This document shows positions 10,094 through 19,650 of a stretch of 64,000 nt of DNA, piece after piece. The notes below the pieces were generated by a model. The model was not told where the DNA came from. It ran no database searches and saw only the letters and a program-made list of their open reading frames with translations. The translations under genes were made by a program, and so were the position numbers. Position 1 is the stretch's first letter, and the number at the start of each line of letters is the position of its first letter. Origin of the DNA: Prosthecobacter debontii (GTDB taxonomy: Bacteria > Verrucomicrobiota > Verrucomicrobiia > Verrucomicrobiales > Verrucomicrobiaceae); NCBI GenBank assembly GCA_945869675.1, contig CAMBPS010000002.1, positions 1-64,000 on the forward strand. Reading direction: 5' to 3'.

Positions 10094-10269
10094 GCCTCAC
10101 CTCCTCGCACACGCTTCACGATGGCCGACACATCACGTGCATTGGCCGTGATACCGCTCCAATCCTTGCGCTGGCCCGCGCTGCCGTGATCATCGGAGAG
10201 CAAAATGAGCCCATTTGGCTGCGCCGCGAAAAGTACCGGAGACAGAAAAAGAAAAAGCAGGAAACGCAT
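10090..10269 (-). pseudogene. Chimeric 59-codon remnant: sulfatase-like N-terminus joined to KDPG-aldolase-like C-terminal tail
   Basis: MRFLLFLFLSPVLFAAQPNGLILLSDDHGSAG (signal peptide + sulfatase PNxxLLSDDHG start) followed directly by QRKDWSGITANARDVSAIVKRVRGGEA (KDPG aldolase-like tail); stop overlaps kdgK start as ATGA. Confidence 0.6.
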
Positions 10270-10379
10270 GGGTGTGCTTAAACGACGTGTAACGGGTTTT
10301 CTAGCTTGTGTTTCCAATCGTGAGTCAACCATACTTCGGCCTGCAAGCCTCGAAACCGACACGAAGCAATCTCAACATG

Positions 10380-11666
10380 ATGAAGTTTCTCTTTTTGAAC
10401 GTCCTGATGACGCTGTTTCTCAACGCGAGAGCCGAAGATGCGTTGCCGAAGCACAAACAGGCACCTTTGGTAGCAAGCGAATCGACGCCCCAAGAGGCAT
10501 TTCATATCGGCAAACTCGCCGAGCTGGATGCTGCGGTGACGCAGGCGGTGAGTGATGGCGTGATCGTGGGCGCGGCGGTGTGGGTCGAGCGGAATGGAGT
10601 ATCTCATCACAAGGCCTTCGGCCATCGCGCGATCAAGCCAACGATAGAGCCGATGACAGAGGACACGATCTTTGACGTAGCGTCAGTGACCAAAGCCGTC
10701 GCGACGGCGAGTGCGGCAATGCTCTGTCTGGAGCCTGGTTTGATCCAGCTCGATGACCCGGTGTCGAGGCATCTGCCGGAGTTTACTGGCGAGGGACGCG
10801 AGAAGATCATGATCAAGCATCTGCTGCTGCACAGCTCCGCGTTGCAGGTGAACCTGAACGGCACGAAAGCCCCATTCAGCCGCACGCCAGCGGAGGCCTA
10901 TGCCCAGGCCTGCCGAGAAAAGCCACTCTTTGAGCCAGGCAGTGCGTTTTCCTACAGCAGTGTGGGCAGCATGGTTCTGGGCATGGTGATCGAGAAGCTG
11001 AGTGGACGGACGTTTGATGCATTTTGCACCACTGAAATCTTCAAGCCTTTGAGAATGCAGGACACGCAGTTTCGTCCCTCTGGCGAGACCTTAAAACGAG
11101 TCGCGCCAACGAGCGCACCTCAGCTTGGACTCGTGGATGACACGGTGGCCCGCGAGATGGGCGGCGTGAGCGGTCATGCATCGCTCTTCAGCACCACGGG
11201 CGACCTGGCGCGCTTCGCCCGCATGATGCTGAATGGTGGCGAGCTGGATGGCGTGCGCGTTCTGAAGCCGGAAACGATTCAGCTTATGACCCGCGTGCAA
11301 AGTCCTGAGGCACTACGCTCACCCGATGCGAAGAACCTGCCGGTGAAGCGCGCCCTCGGCTGGGACATCAACACGCCCTACCGAACACCGCCGCATGATT
11401 ACTCGCTCGCGCGTGGTGCGCTGTTTCCCATCGGCAGTTATGGCCACACTGGCTGGACCGGCCAGATGCTTTGGATTGATCCGTTCTCGAAGACCTTCGT
11501 CATCTTCCTGTGCAATCGCTACGGCCCCGATGGCAAGGAAACGCGCTCAGTCGTGTCGCGGCTTCATCACCGGATCTCCACCCTTGCCGCCGAAGCCGTG
11601 AAGGGCTTTGATTTCAATGGCACTGCTCTGAAAAGACCGCCCGCTTTCCCAACTCCTACATACTGA
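10380..11666 (+). CDS. Serine hydrolase (class C beta-lactamase-like)
   Basis: Signal MMKFLFLNVLMTLFLNARAED; SVTK motif (FDVASVTKAVATASAAM); YSSVGSMVLGMVIEKLSG; GHTGWTGQMLW. Confidence 0.9.
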   Translation: MKFLFLNVLMTLFLNARAEDALPKHKQAPLVASESTPQEAFHIGKLAELDAAVTQAVSDGVIVGAAVWVERNGVSHHKAFGHRAIKPTIEPMTEDTIFDVASVTKAVATASAAMLCLEPGLIQLDDPVSRHLPEFTGEGREKIMIKHLLLHSSALQVNLNGTKAPFSRTPAEAYAQACREKPLFEPGSAFSYSSVGSMVLGMVIEKLSGRTFDAFCTTEIFKPLRMQDTQFRPSGETLKRVAPTSAPQLGLVDDTVAREMGGVSGHASLFSTTGDLARFARMMLNGGELDGVRVLKPETIQLMTRVQSPEALRSPDAKNLPVKRALGWDINTPYRTPPHDYSLARGALFPIGSYGHTGWTGQMLWIDPFSKTFVIFLCNRYGPDGKETRSVVSRLHHRISTLAAEAVKGFDFNGTALKRPPAFPTPTY

Positions 11667-11698
11667 GCACAGGGTCAACCACTGCCGCATCTCCGCCA

Positions 11699-12301
11699 TC
11701 ACTTCTTGCTCCGAGGCTTCGTAAGCGGAGGGGCATCCGTCAGCTTCTGCCCATCCAGCGTGATCTCCTTCGTCGCTGCCAGCCCCAACACGCGACAGCC
11801 GCTCACGGAATCGGGTTGCATGTGGTTTTCGATGCGGGAGTCGTGGATGCCGATGAGGTTCATGGCGGGTCCGTCGCTGCGAGTGAAGGCGTTGTTGGTA
11901 ATAAGGAGGCGCTCGATAGGCGGGATGCCGACTCCGCCTTGGGCGTCGATGGCGGAGTAATGTGGGCGCGAGCTGACGTCGATGAATGTGTTGTCCGTAA
12001 TGGTGATTTCGCTAGGGATGCCGCCGACGCGGTCGCCTTGCTTCTAGCCTTCGACTTCCTTGCCGACCTCAATGATATACCCGCCCAATTCATGCCCGAG
12101 CACCACGGGATAATTCACCAGCCAGGAGTGATCGGCGGTCCATGGGTGAAGATCGGAATCGCAAACACCGATATTGACGACTTCGAGGAGTACATCCTCA
12201 GAACCGATGGTGGGCTTTTCGATCTCACGAATTTCGACGGAGCATTTTTGAGGTGCAAAGTTGACAACGGAGGCAGATTTCACGGTGGTGGGAGGCATCA
12301 T
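11699..12301 (-). pseudogene. Chimeric remnant: zinc-type MDR alcohol dehydrogenase N-terminus with in-frame TAG, joined to C-terminus of a right-handed beta-helix protein
   Basis: MMPPTTVKSASVVNFAPQKCSVEIREIEKPTIGSEDVLLEVVNIGVCDSDLHPWT...VVLGHELGGYIIEVGKEVEG, TAG at 12044..12046, then same frame KQGDRVGGIPSEITITDNTFIDVSSRPHYSAIDAQGG...LLITNNAFTRSDGPAMNLIGIHDSRIENH...KPRSKK stop. Confidence 0.7.
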
Positions 12302-12383
12302 ACGCTGCGCCAACAGATGTCCACCAAGACAAAAAGTGTGTGAACTGCGCCAGACACCTCTTCCAATGGCATCATCCTTCATC

Positions 12384-13352
12384 CTACCACGGTGTGAACC
12401 GCAATCCGAACAAGGCGAGCACGCCTGCGCAGAGCACGCCAAGCGCGGGAATGAAGAACGGGTCGTAGAAGTCGATGACGTGCGGCTGCTTTTGCAACAC
12501 GACGACCTTTTTCATTTCATCGATGCTTTCGAAGACTTTCTTCAAGCCGTCCTCGCTGACGGCATTGAACACCTCGCCACCGGTTGCGCGAGTGATGTTG
12601 GTGAGCGGCTCGGAAATCTTGTCGCCCGTGAGCATGATGGTGAAGACGGTGATTTTCTCTAAGCGCAGATGCTCGATGATCGCGGCATCGAGCGGAGGAT
12701 TGATGTCGCTGCTTTCGCCATCGGTCATGAGGATGATCATGCGGTCTCCCGTGGGTCGCTGCGAGAGGAGGTCCGCAGTGCCATGCAGCGCCTTGCCAAT
12801 GAAGGTGCCACCCCAGAGTTCGTCGGGCAGGCCGTGGCGTCCCATGGAGGGTGGATCGAGCTTGGGGTTGTTCGGTTCGATGAAGCGCTTCGAGAGCGGG
12901 ATCGACTGCGTGTCGAGCGTGAGCGGCAACCAATGGATAAAGGAACGAGAGAAGATGGTGAGTCCAAAAGCATCTCCCTGGCGATAAGTGATGAATTGCT
13001 CAATCGCATTCATCGCCGAGTCGAATCGACGTTGCCGACCCTGCGCCTGCGAACCGTGGTTTTCAGCCATGCTGCCGGAGGTATCGAGCACGAACTGCAC
13101 GTTGTTCAGCTTCCGCTCCACCTCCGGTGGTGTATAAGTCATCGGATGCGCGAGGAAGATGATCGCGATGGCGAGCAATGCGGCAGGTAGGCAGTTCGCA
13201 GTGAGAACCAAGAACTGTAAAATACGTCCACGTCCTTGCTGCCCATGATCGAAGGGCATGGCGATGGTTTGCCCACGCCGTGTCCACTCCCAGAAGGCGA
13301 GGATGAAAGGTAAAGCGAGCAGACCGAGCAATTGTGGATGCTGGAAGATCAT
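12384..13352 (-). CDS. VWA domain protein (BatA/BatB-like), membrane-anchored
   Basis: FVLDTSGSMAENHGSQ (MIDAS DxSxS), IILMTDGESSDINPP; terminal TM segments. Confidence 0.9.
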   Translation of the reverse strand: MIFQHPQLLGLLALPFILAFWEWTRRGQTIAMPFDHGQQGRGRILQFLVLTANCLPAALLAIAIIFLAHPMTYTPPEVERKLNNVQFVLDTSGSMAENHGSQAQGRQRRFDSAMNAIEQFITYRQGDAFGLTIFSRSFIHWLPLTLDTQSIPLSKRFIEPNNPKLDPPSMGRHGLPDELWGGTFIGKALHGTADLLSQRPTGDRMIILMTDGESSDINPPLDAAIIEHLRLEKITVFTIMLTGDKISEPLTNITRATGGEVFNAVSEDGLKKVFESIDEMKKVVVLQKQPHVIDFYDPFFIPALGVLCAGVLALFGLRFTPW

Positions 13353-14161
13353 GAGGCAGCCTCCACGGTGTAGGGCATGATCACCGCAGCGATGTCAGCA
13401 CTGGGAACAGATGAACTCGGATGATGCAACCAATGCTGCAGCTTCTTCAAAGCCTCGCTGGTCCTGCCATGACTAGCGATCTGAGCGAGCGTGCTATCCA
13501 TCGGCTCATTGCCTAGGGCGAGTTCGTTGCGCCAACATTTCAGCATCACCATCTCCAGCTTGGCTTTCGCATCGGCGTTGAGAGTACCCGCTTCGAGTTG
13601 AGCAAGAAACGTCTTCATCATCTCGGCAAGCGTCGGTGGTGGTGGCTCGGCATCCGGCTCGGCAGGCGGTTTCGGACGCTTCCAAAAAATGAGCAGGAGC
13701 AACCAGCCGATCCACAGCAGCGTGAACAAAGCCATCCACTCATAGTAGCGGCCACCGACATCGACGCGGATCTCTTCGGTCTCCTGGATGCGTGTGTCGA
13801 GGTTCTTCGAGAGCTTGGGATCGCCTTCGAACTTAAAACTAGGCAATCCCGTGAGCACGCTGCCGTCATCGGCGACGAGGTAGTCTTTGAGATCAAAGGT
13901 GCCTGCTCGATTGACGATGTAGCGCAAGTCATACACTCGACGATCAGGCCTCTCCGTGACCTCCGCGATGCGCACATTCACCGCCACACCCCACTTATAC
14001 GGCGCGACCGCGAGCAGCGGTCCACTGTAGGTGACGATGGCGGCTTGCTCGACACCGAGGGGCACACGCAGTCCATCGTCCTTCGTTCGCGTGACGACAA
14101 AGGCGATGATGCCCGTGATAACGAGGACTGCGGTGATCAGGATGACGTGTTTGCGTTTCAT
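13349..14161 (-). CDS. Membrane protein of MoxR/Bat operon (unknown family)
   Basis: Start chosen at MKRKHVILITAVLVITGIIAF (4-nt overlap with upstream DUF58 ORF); second TM ALFTLLWIGWLLLLIFWKRPK. Confidence 0.75.
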   Translation of the reverse strand: MKRKHVILITAVLVITGIIAFVVTRTKDDGLRVPLGVEQAAIVTYSGPLLAVAPYKWGVAVNVRIAEVTERPDRRVYDLRYIVNRAGTFDLKDYLVADDGSVLTGLPSFKFEGDPKLSKNLDTRIQETEEIRVDVGGRYYEWMALFTLLWIGWLLLLIFWKRPKPPAEPDAEPPPPTLAEMMKTFLAQLEAGTLNADAKAKLEMVMLKCWRNELALGNEPMDSTLAQIASHGRTSEALKKLQHWLHHPSSSVPSADIAAVIMPYTVEAAS

Positions 14162-15021
14162 CGTCCTGCGCTGCCTCCGAAGCCCCGGCGGTTTAAAAAG
14201 TGACGCAGCTTGCCGAGAATGGGCTGGTCGGTGAGCAGATGCAGGTAGTCGATGCCGAAGCGTGTGAGTTCGCTTTTCCATTCCTCGCTTTTGATGAAGG
14301 CGCAACGTCCGTGGCCGACGAAGCTGCGGCCGGACTCAGCTTCACTACCACGGAAGATGCCTGCGCCTTTGATGTTCAGTTCGGCAGGATCTTGGAGATG
14401 CAGCACAAGGCAGTCATGCTCCTGCGACATCACCTGCAGCGCCGCGAAGGCATCGGGGTCATGTAGATCACTGAGCACGATGACGGTGGTGCGACGCTTT
14501 AAGGATGGCGCGACTTCGCGGGCGCGTTTGGCAAGTGACGTTTCTTCGAGGAAGTCGTGCAAGCGCAGCTTGTGTGACCATTCCATGATCAGATTTCGCG
14601 AGAGCGTGGGCCGCACATGCAGCTCGCGCGCGCCGCAGCCGAGCAGGCCCACGGGCGTCATGCTGGTCTGTGCAGCGAGCGCGATGCCGGTGGCGATGCG
14701 CACGGCCCAGGCATATTTGCTCAGCGTTTGCGACGTGAAGCACATCGACGCTGACGTATCGAGCAGGAGGTAGAGCGGAATTTGCTTTGGCTCCTGATAC
14801 TCCTTGATGAAGAGCTTGCCGACACGCGCGGACACCTTCCAATCAATGAACTTCACCGGATCGCCCGCCACGTAGAGCCGTGACTGCGCATACTCCAAGC
14901 CCCCGCCGTGGAAGACGGATTCCTCCTGCCCGAAGTTGAGGCTGTTGGCCAATTGCTTGACCGTGACCTCGAACTGCCGTGCATCGACAGGATCGGGATT
15001 GAGTTGGACTTGGCGTTGCAT
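14158..15021 (-). CDS. DUF58 domain-containing protein
   Basis: EYAQSRLYVAGDPVKFIDWKVSARVGKLFIKEYQEPKQIPLYLLLDTSASMCF typical DUF58. Confidence 0.93.
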   Translation of the reverse strand: MQRQVQLNPDPVDARQFEVTVKQLANSLNFGQEESVFHGGGLEYAQSRLYVAGDPVKFIDWKVSARVGKLFIKEYQEPKQIPLYLLLDTSASMCFTSQTLSKYAWAVRIATGIALAAQTSMTPVGLLGCGARELHVRPTLSRNLIMEWSHKLRLHDFLEETSLAKRAREVAPSLKRRTTVIVLSDLHDPDAFAALQVMSQEHDCLVLHLQDPAELNIKGAGIFRGSEAESGRSFVGHGRCAFIKSEEWKSELTRFGIDYLHLLTDQPILGKLRHFLNRRGFGGSAGR

Positions 15022-15032
15022 GACAAAATAAA

Positions 15033-16022
15033 TCAGCCCATGCCAGCGAGGATACCTTCGAGCACTTGCTTGCCCGTGTGGCCTGCCGCAGATGCCTCGT
15101 AGCTGACGCGGATGCGGTGCAGGATGACGTCTTCGGCGAGATCGAAGAGATCCTCGGGGGTGACGTAGTCGCGATCATGCATGATGGCGCGGGCGCGGGC
15201 GGAATTGATGAGAGCGAGGCCAGCGCGCGGGCTGCAACCAAAGTCGAGCAGCGGATTGTCGCGCGTGCGGCGGACGAGTTCGACGCAATGCTTCACGAAG
15301 ACTTCACTGACATGCACCGCTTGCACCGCTTCCATGGAGGTGACGAGATCGGCGACTGAGGCACCTGGACTGTCTTCGATCATGTCAAACGCGGAGCGCG
15401 GCACGGCACCGCCATCTTCCTTCCGCAAACCCATGCCGAGCTGGCGTTGCAGGATCATCTGTTCTTCATCGCGTGTCGGGTAGCCAAGGCGATGCAGCAG
15501 CATGAAGCGGTCGAGCTGTGCCTCGGGGAGATCGAAGGTGCCGGATTGTTCCACGGGGTTCTGCGTGGCGATGACCAGGAAGGGCGTGGGAAGTTTGAGG
15601 TTCTGGCCGCCAATGGTAACCTTGCGTTCCTGCATCGCCTCAAGCATCGCGCCTTGGACCTTCGGAGCGGCGCGATTGATTTCATCGGCGAGCAGCAAGT
15701 TCGTGAACACCGGCCCGCGATGAATGCGGAACTCGCCACTCTTTTGCTCGATGATCTCCGATCCGATGATGTCGGACGGCAGCATGTCGATGGTGAACTG
15801 GATGCGCTTGAAGTCGAGATTGATCGCCTTCGCGATGGTGTTGACGAGCAGCGTCTTCGCTAGACCTGGCAGGCCTTGCAGCAGCAAATGCCCGCCCGTG
15901 AGCAAGGCGATCATCACGCGCTCGACGACGACGTCCTGACCGACGACGATCTTTGCAACACGCTCGCGAACTCCGGCGACGAAGTGCTGCGGACTTTGAG
16001 AATTGGTGGTGGTAATGGACAT
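15033..16022 (-). CDS. MoxR family AAA+ ATPase
   Basis: LLQGLPGLAKTLLVNTIA (Walker A-like), LLADEINRAAPKVQGAMLEAMQE, FLVIATQNPVEQSGTFDLPEAQLDRFML. Confidence 0.95.
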   Translation of the reverse strand: MSITTTNSQSPQHFVAGVRERVAKIVVGQDVVVERVMIALLTGGHLLLQGLPGLAKTLLVNTIAKAINLDFKRIQFTIDMLPSDIIGSEIIEQKSGEFRIHRGPVFTNLLLADEINRAAPKVQGAMLEAMQERKVTIGGQNLKLPTPFLVIATQNPVEQSGTFDLPEAQLDRFMLLHRLGYPTRDEEQMILQRQLGMGLRKEDGGAVPRSAFDMIEDSPGASVADLVTSMEAVQAVHVSEVFVKHCVELVRRTRDNPLLDFGCSPRAGLALINSARARAIMHDRDYVTPEDLFDLAEDVILHRIRVSYEASAAGHTGKQVLEGILAGMG

Positions 16023-16046
16023 GAAGTGTTTGTGAAAAGATTGTTC

Positions 16047-19000
16047 TTAAGTAGCGCTGCGGAGCCACTTCGATGCGATGGCGCGTAAATCAGTTTCGGA
16101 CATCGCGCCTGCGCTCGCCCCGAAACAGATGGCTTCCACGCGTTTGAGGTCAGTTTGCAATTCGCTCTGTTGGGTGTCCTTCAGTTTTACGAGTGGACTC
16201 GAACGCAAGCGGCGCAACAAGGCGACAACGGCGAAGCCATCGATTTCCTTAGGCATCGTGAAGACGTCGCGGGCACTCAGCGGGCGCTCGGTTTTGCCTT
16301 TGCCGTGTAGTGCGAGCCAGAGGATGAATGCCAAGGCCAAAACCGCGCCGCCGATGATGGATGGCCAAAGATACGGACTCTTCGCTGCGACGATGGCGAC
16401 CTCCTTGGCAGTCATGGTGCGGCCAACTTGCACCGCGGGCTCCTTCAAGGTGGTGAGGTTCATGTCGGTATAGCTTTCGTTCACGACCTTCGCATCCTTG
16501 GCCTTCGATTGAGGGAAGCTGAACGTGATCGGTGTCTCGGAGGCGCGAACTTGATCGCCATCCAATGAGATCGTCCAGACACGCTCGGACTTCGGCGCGA
16601 CTTGGTCGGCCCAGGTGTTCAGCTCGGTTATTTGCAGACCTTCGTGCGGGTTCACGTTCTTCACCGCGATGGCGTTCGCGGCTTTCATGTCGAGCAGTTG
16701 CTCAAGCTCCGGCACGAGGCCACTGGCGGTGGCTTTCACTTCGAGCGTGAGTGCGCCGTTGATGTTGAGCTGGCGGTTGTCGAGCGTTTGCGTGATCTCG
16801 ATGTTGCTGGCTGGACGTGGTTCAATCTTATCCGTGGCGACCTTGATGACGGTCTCGGCAGACTCGGCGGGAATGGTGATAGGACCGCTGAGATCGACGA
16901 ACTTCAGCTCGAGCTGCACCGGCGGAATCTTATCAACGCTGGCGTCCTTCGCGCGCACATGCAGGTAGGCGAGCACGGTCTCGTCCCAGCCTGCTTGCGC
17001 GGTGGGGCGCGGTTTGATGTCGGGCGTGGCGAAGGTGATGCTTTTGATGTCAAAAAAGGGCGTAAGCGCTTCGGTGATGTTGAGTTCGAGTTCATCGCGG
17101 GGGCCTTGCGCGGCGCGCATCTTCTTCACGAGCGCGGATGGCTTCTTTTGTTGCTTCACGAGTCCGGCATTGGCGTCATTGGTGAGGTATTGGCCGAAGT
17201 GTGCGGCGCGGCCCATGGCCTCGGTGTGGACGATGCTGACGATGATGCCGAAGTCTTGATCACGACCCACAGCATTCGATCCATCGACGCGAGTTTGCAG
17301 CCGCACTTCACTGAGCAATTCATCGAGATATGCGACCTGTTTTTGTGCGCCGAGCGTGAAGGGATCATCCTTGGTGATGACGAGCGAGCTGGCGAGGTAG
17401 CGGTATTTCAAATCCTCGTGCAGCGGGTCTTTTTCATCGGCGAGTCGGTCGTTCACGATCTTGGCAAACAGGCTGATGTGCGCCTTTGATGCCTTGCCCG
17501 GTAGCGCGACGAGATGCTCGCGGATGCGCGTCAAGGCAGCACGGTTCATGGCTTTGCTGAGATTGATCTGCCCGTTCGAGCTGATGCCGAGCAGGCCATT
17601 GAACCAACCAAGGTAGGCCGCGACGTTGTAGTCACCAGGCGCGAGTTTCTCGACCTGCTTGCCATACGCGGCGGCTCCGCGATTGAAGTAGTCCTGGGCT
17701 TGCAGGTTCTTCTCCTTATAGCCGACCATGCGCATCTTGTTTTCACTCGCGACGAGTTCCTGGAAGTATTCGAAGTCGCCCCACTCGACAAGCAAGGTGC
17801 CTGCGAGCGTCAGTGCTCGCGAGCTGTCGCCGTGGCCTGCAATCCAGCCGTCGATGAGCTTCAGCGCAGTGCCGTAGCCTTCACGGACGAGATCGAGCGT
17901 CTGTGTTTCATCGCGCTGTGTCATGCCGGCTTTTTGCACGTCCATCTTGCGCCAGCGCTCGCCGAGGTTCTTGCTCATGCGCGAGATGAGGAGGAAGAAC
18001 AAAGGCTCATCCATCTTGTCCATCGGGCCAAAGACTTTGTCGATGTGCGTGGTGCGATACGTTTCCGCATTGCTGTAAGCAAGATCGAAGGCCTCGACGA
18101 CCTTGCTGTAATCCGATGGCGCGATGCCGGCCTGACGAAACAGCGCCATCATGCGCGCGAGACTCTCAATGTTCTTCTCCATCATGATAGGCGTGACCGG
18201 AATGCGCGCGTCATCGGGTAAGTTGAACTTGCGGCGCAGCTGCTCGGGAATCTGCGGATTGTGCGTCTTCGCCCATACGCCGAGAAAGTCCTCCGCCAAT
18301 GCGGCTCCCACGCGCGCGCTGCGTTTGCCGATCTCGACGATGCGCTCCGCAGCTTGATCGAAGTTCGCACCCGTCAGGATGAGCCGCGACATGCCGACAT
18401 CGATGCGGTCTCTCATGCCTGTGCTCAAAGCAACGAGCCATTTGCCTGTCGGTGCTTGCGGCATCAGATCCTCGGGCAGGACAAAGCGCTGCGGATTGTT
18501 CGTGGCCTTCTGCGTAAAGGTGTTCTCGGCTTCGCTGGCCCAAACATCGGCCATCATCTCGATGACCTGCGTCCATGGTTGTTCACCAGGCTTCACCAGC
18601 TCGCAGAGCAAGTTTGCGACATTCGCCTGCACGGCGATGTTCTGCGTGCGCGTGACGACTTCGCCGTTGCGGTCGTTCTGCACCTTGCGTTCGAGCGCGG
18701 TGAGAAGCTTCATCGCGGTCTCGGGGTTGGATTTGACGAGTTCGGTAAAGACGGGCGCGAGCGTGCTCACCGGCACTTGGGTGATGATCTTCGAGATGTT
18801 ACTGATGGCTTTCTGCTTTTCTGAGTTTCTTTTTTTGTCAATCGATGGTGCCAGGAGCTCGCGGATGTTCTCATCCCAGATTTTCTGCACTTCGCTTCGC
18901 TGCGTGCTCTCGCGCTGCTCCTGCGTAGCGACAAAGGCCATCAATTCATTGCGCACGCTGTCATCGGCGATCTCTGCGATCTTGTCATTCGCTGGCAAAT

Positions 19001-19598
19001 ACGTGCGCGCGAGATCGCGGAAGTTGCCCGCGATGAGCACGCGGGCGGCGAGCAAGCGCTTGCTTGGATCAGTGCCGCCGAACTTGGCGGTGCCTTTTTG
19101 CAAACGATCCACCAGCCAAAAGCTCTCGCTCATCGGCACCGCGACGCCGAGGAGTTGGCCGAGTCGACGGATGTTGTCGTTGTTGAGCTCCGTCGGTGAG
19201 ACCTCGGAGAGCGCGATGATGTCATCGAGTCGCACCACGGGTTTGCGGTTCTCCGTGAGGTCCACGAGCATCTTGTTGTAGATCTTCACGGCGAGGTCCT
19301 GTGGCATCGCTTTGAGTTCCTCGCCAAGCTTTGCCCAATCACCGGTGACAAAGCGAAGTTGAAAGCGGTCGTTGGCGGACAACGTCGCGGGATCACTGGT
19401 GCCGACGCGTTCGAGATGACGCAGGAGTTCGTTGGGATCGCGTGTGAACTTTTGCTGAAGAATCGACTCGTATTCCTTAATAAGCTTCGGGTCCGGAACA
19501 GATGCGACAGGCGGTGATGCGGGAGTCTGCGCGGCAGGTTGTTGAGCTTGCGAGGTCGCAATGAGGGCGAGGGCAAAGCAGAGTCGGAGGCAGTTCAT
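16047..19598 (-). CDS. Large exported/membrane protein (~1183 aa) of MoxR/VWA operon, unknown family
   Basis: Start chosen at MNCLRLCFALALIATSQAQQP (signal); C-terminal TM SPYLWPSIIGGAVLALAFILWLALHGKG followed by a cytoplasmic tail. Confidence 0.75.
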   Translation of the reverse strand: MNCLRLCFALALIATSQAQQPAAQTPASPPVASVPDPKLIKEYESILQQKFTRDPNELLRHLERVGTSDPATLSANDRFQLRFVTGDWAKLGEELKAMPQDLAVKIYNKMLVDLTENRKPVVRLDDIIALSEVSPTELNNDNIRRLGQLLGVAVPMSESFWLVDRLQKGTAKFGGTDPSKRLLAARVLIAGNFRDLARTYLPANDKIAEIADDSVRNELMAFVATQEQRESTQRSEVQKIWDENIRELLAPSIDKKRNSEKQKAISNISKIITQVPVSTLAPVFTELVKSNPETAMKLLTALERKVQNDRNGEVVTRTQNIAVQANVANLLCELVKPGEQPWTQVIEMMADVWASEAENTFTQKATNNPQRFVLPEDLMPQAPTGKWLVALSTGMRDRIDVGMSRLILTGANFDQAAERIVEIGKRSARVGAALAEDFLGVWAKTHNPQIPEQLRRKFNLPDDARIPVTPIMMEKNIESLARMMALFRQAGIAPSDYSKVVEAFDLAYSNAETYRTTHIDKVFGPMDKMDEPLFFLLISRMSKNLGERWRKMDVQKAGMTQRDETQTLDLVREGYGTALKLIDGWIAGHGDSSRALTLAGTLLVEWGDFEYFQELVASENKMRMVGYKEKNLQAQDYFNRGAAAYGKQVEKLAPGDYNVAAYLGWFNGLLGISSNGQINLSKAMNRAALTRIREHLVALPGKASKAHISLFAKIVNDRLADEKDPLHEDLKYRYLASSLVITKDDPFTLGAQKQVAYLDELLSEVRLQTRVDGSNAVGRDQDFGIIVSIVHTEAMGRAAHFGQYLTNDANAGLVKQQKKPSALVKKMRAAQGPRDELELNITEALTPFFDIKSITFATPDIKPRPTAQAGWDETVLAYLHVRAKDASVDKIPPVQLELKFVDLSGPITIPAESAETVIKVATDKIEPRPASNIEITQTLDNRQLNINGALTLEVKATASGLVPELEQLLDMKAANAIAVKNVNPHEGLQITELNTWADQVAPKSERVWTISLDGDQVRASETPITFSFPQSKAKDAKVVNESYTDMNLTTLKEPAVQVGRTMTAKEVAIVAAKSPYLWPSIIGGAVLALAFILWLALHGKGKTERPLSARDVFTMPKEIDGFAVVALLRRLRSSPLVKLKDTQQSELQTDLKRVEAICFGASAGAMSETDLRAIASKWLRSAT

Positions 19599-19650
19599 GA
19601 GAGTCAGTGGAAAAGTGAAATCGGAGGCGGGACGTTGCAGCTTGGTGAGA

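Noticed and set aside
11816-12343. 175-aa plus-strand ORF
   Set aside because: Antisense to the MDR/beta-helix chimera, whose residues are clearly homologous-looking on the minus strand.
16602-18221. Plus-strand ORFs of 295 and 235 aa
   Set aside because: Antisense to the ~1183-aa operon protein; no independent coding signal.
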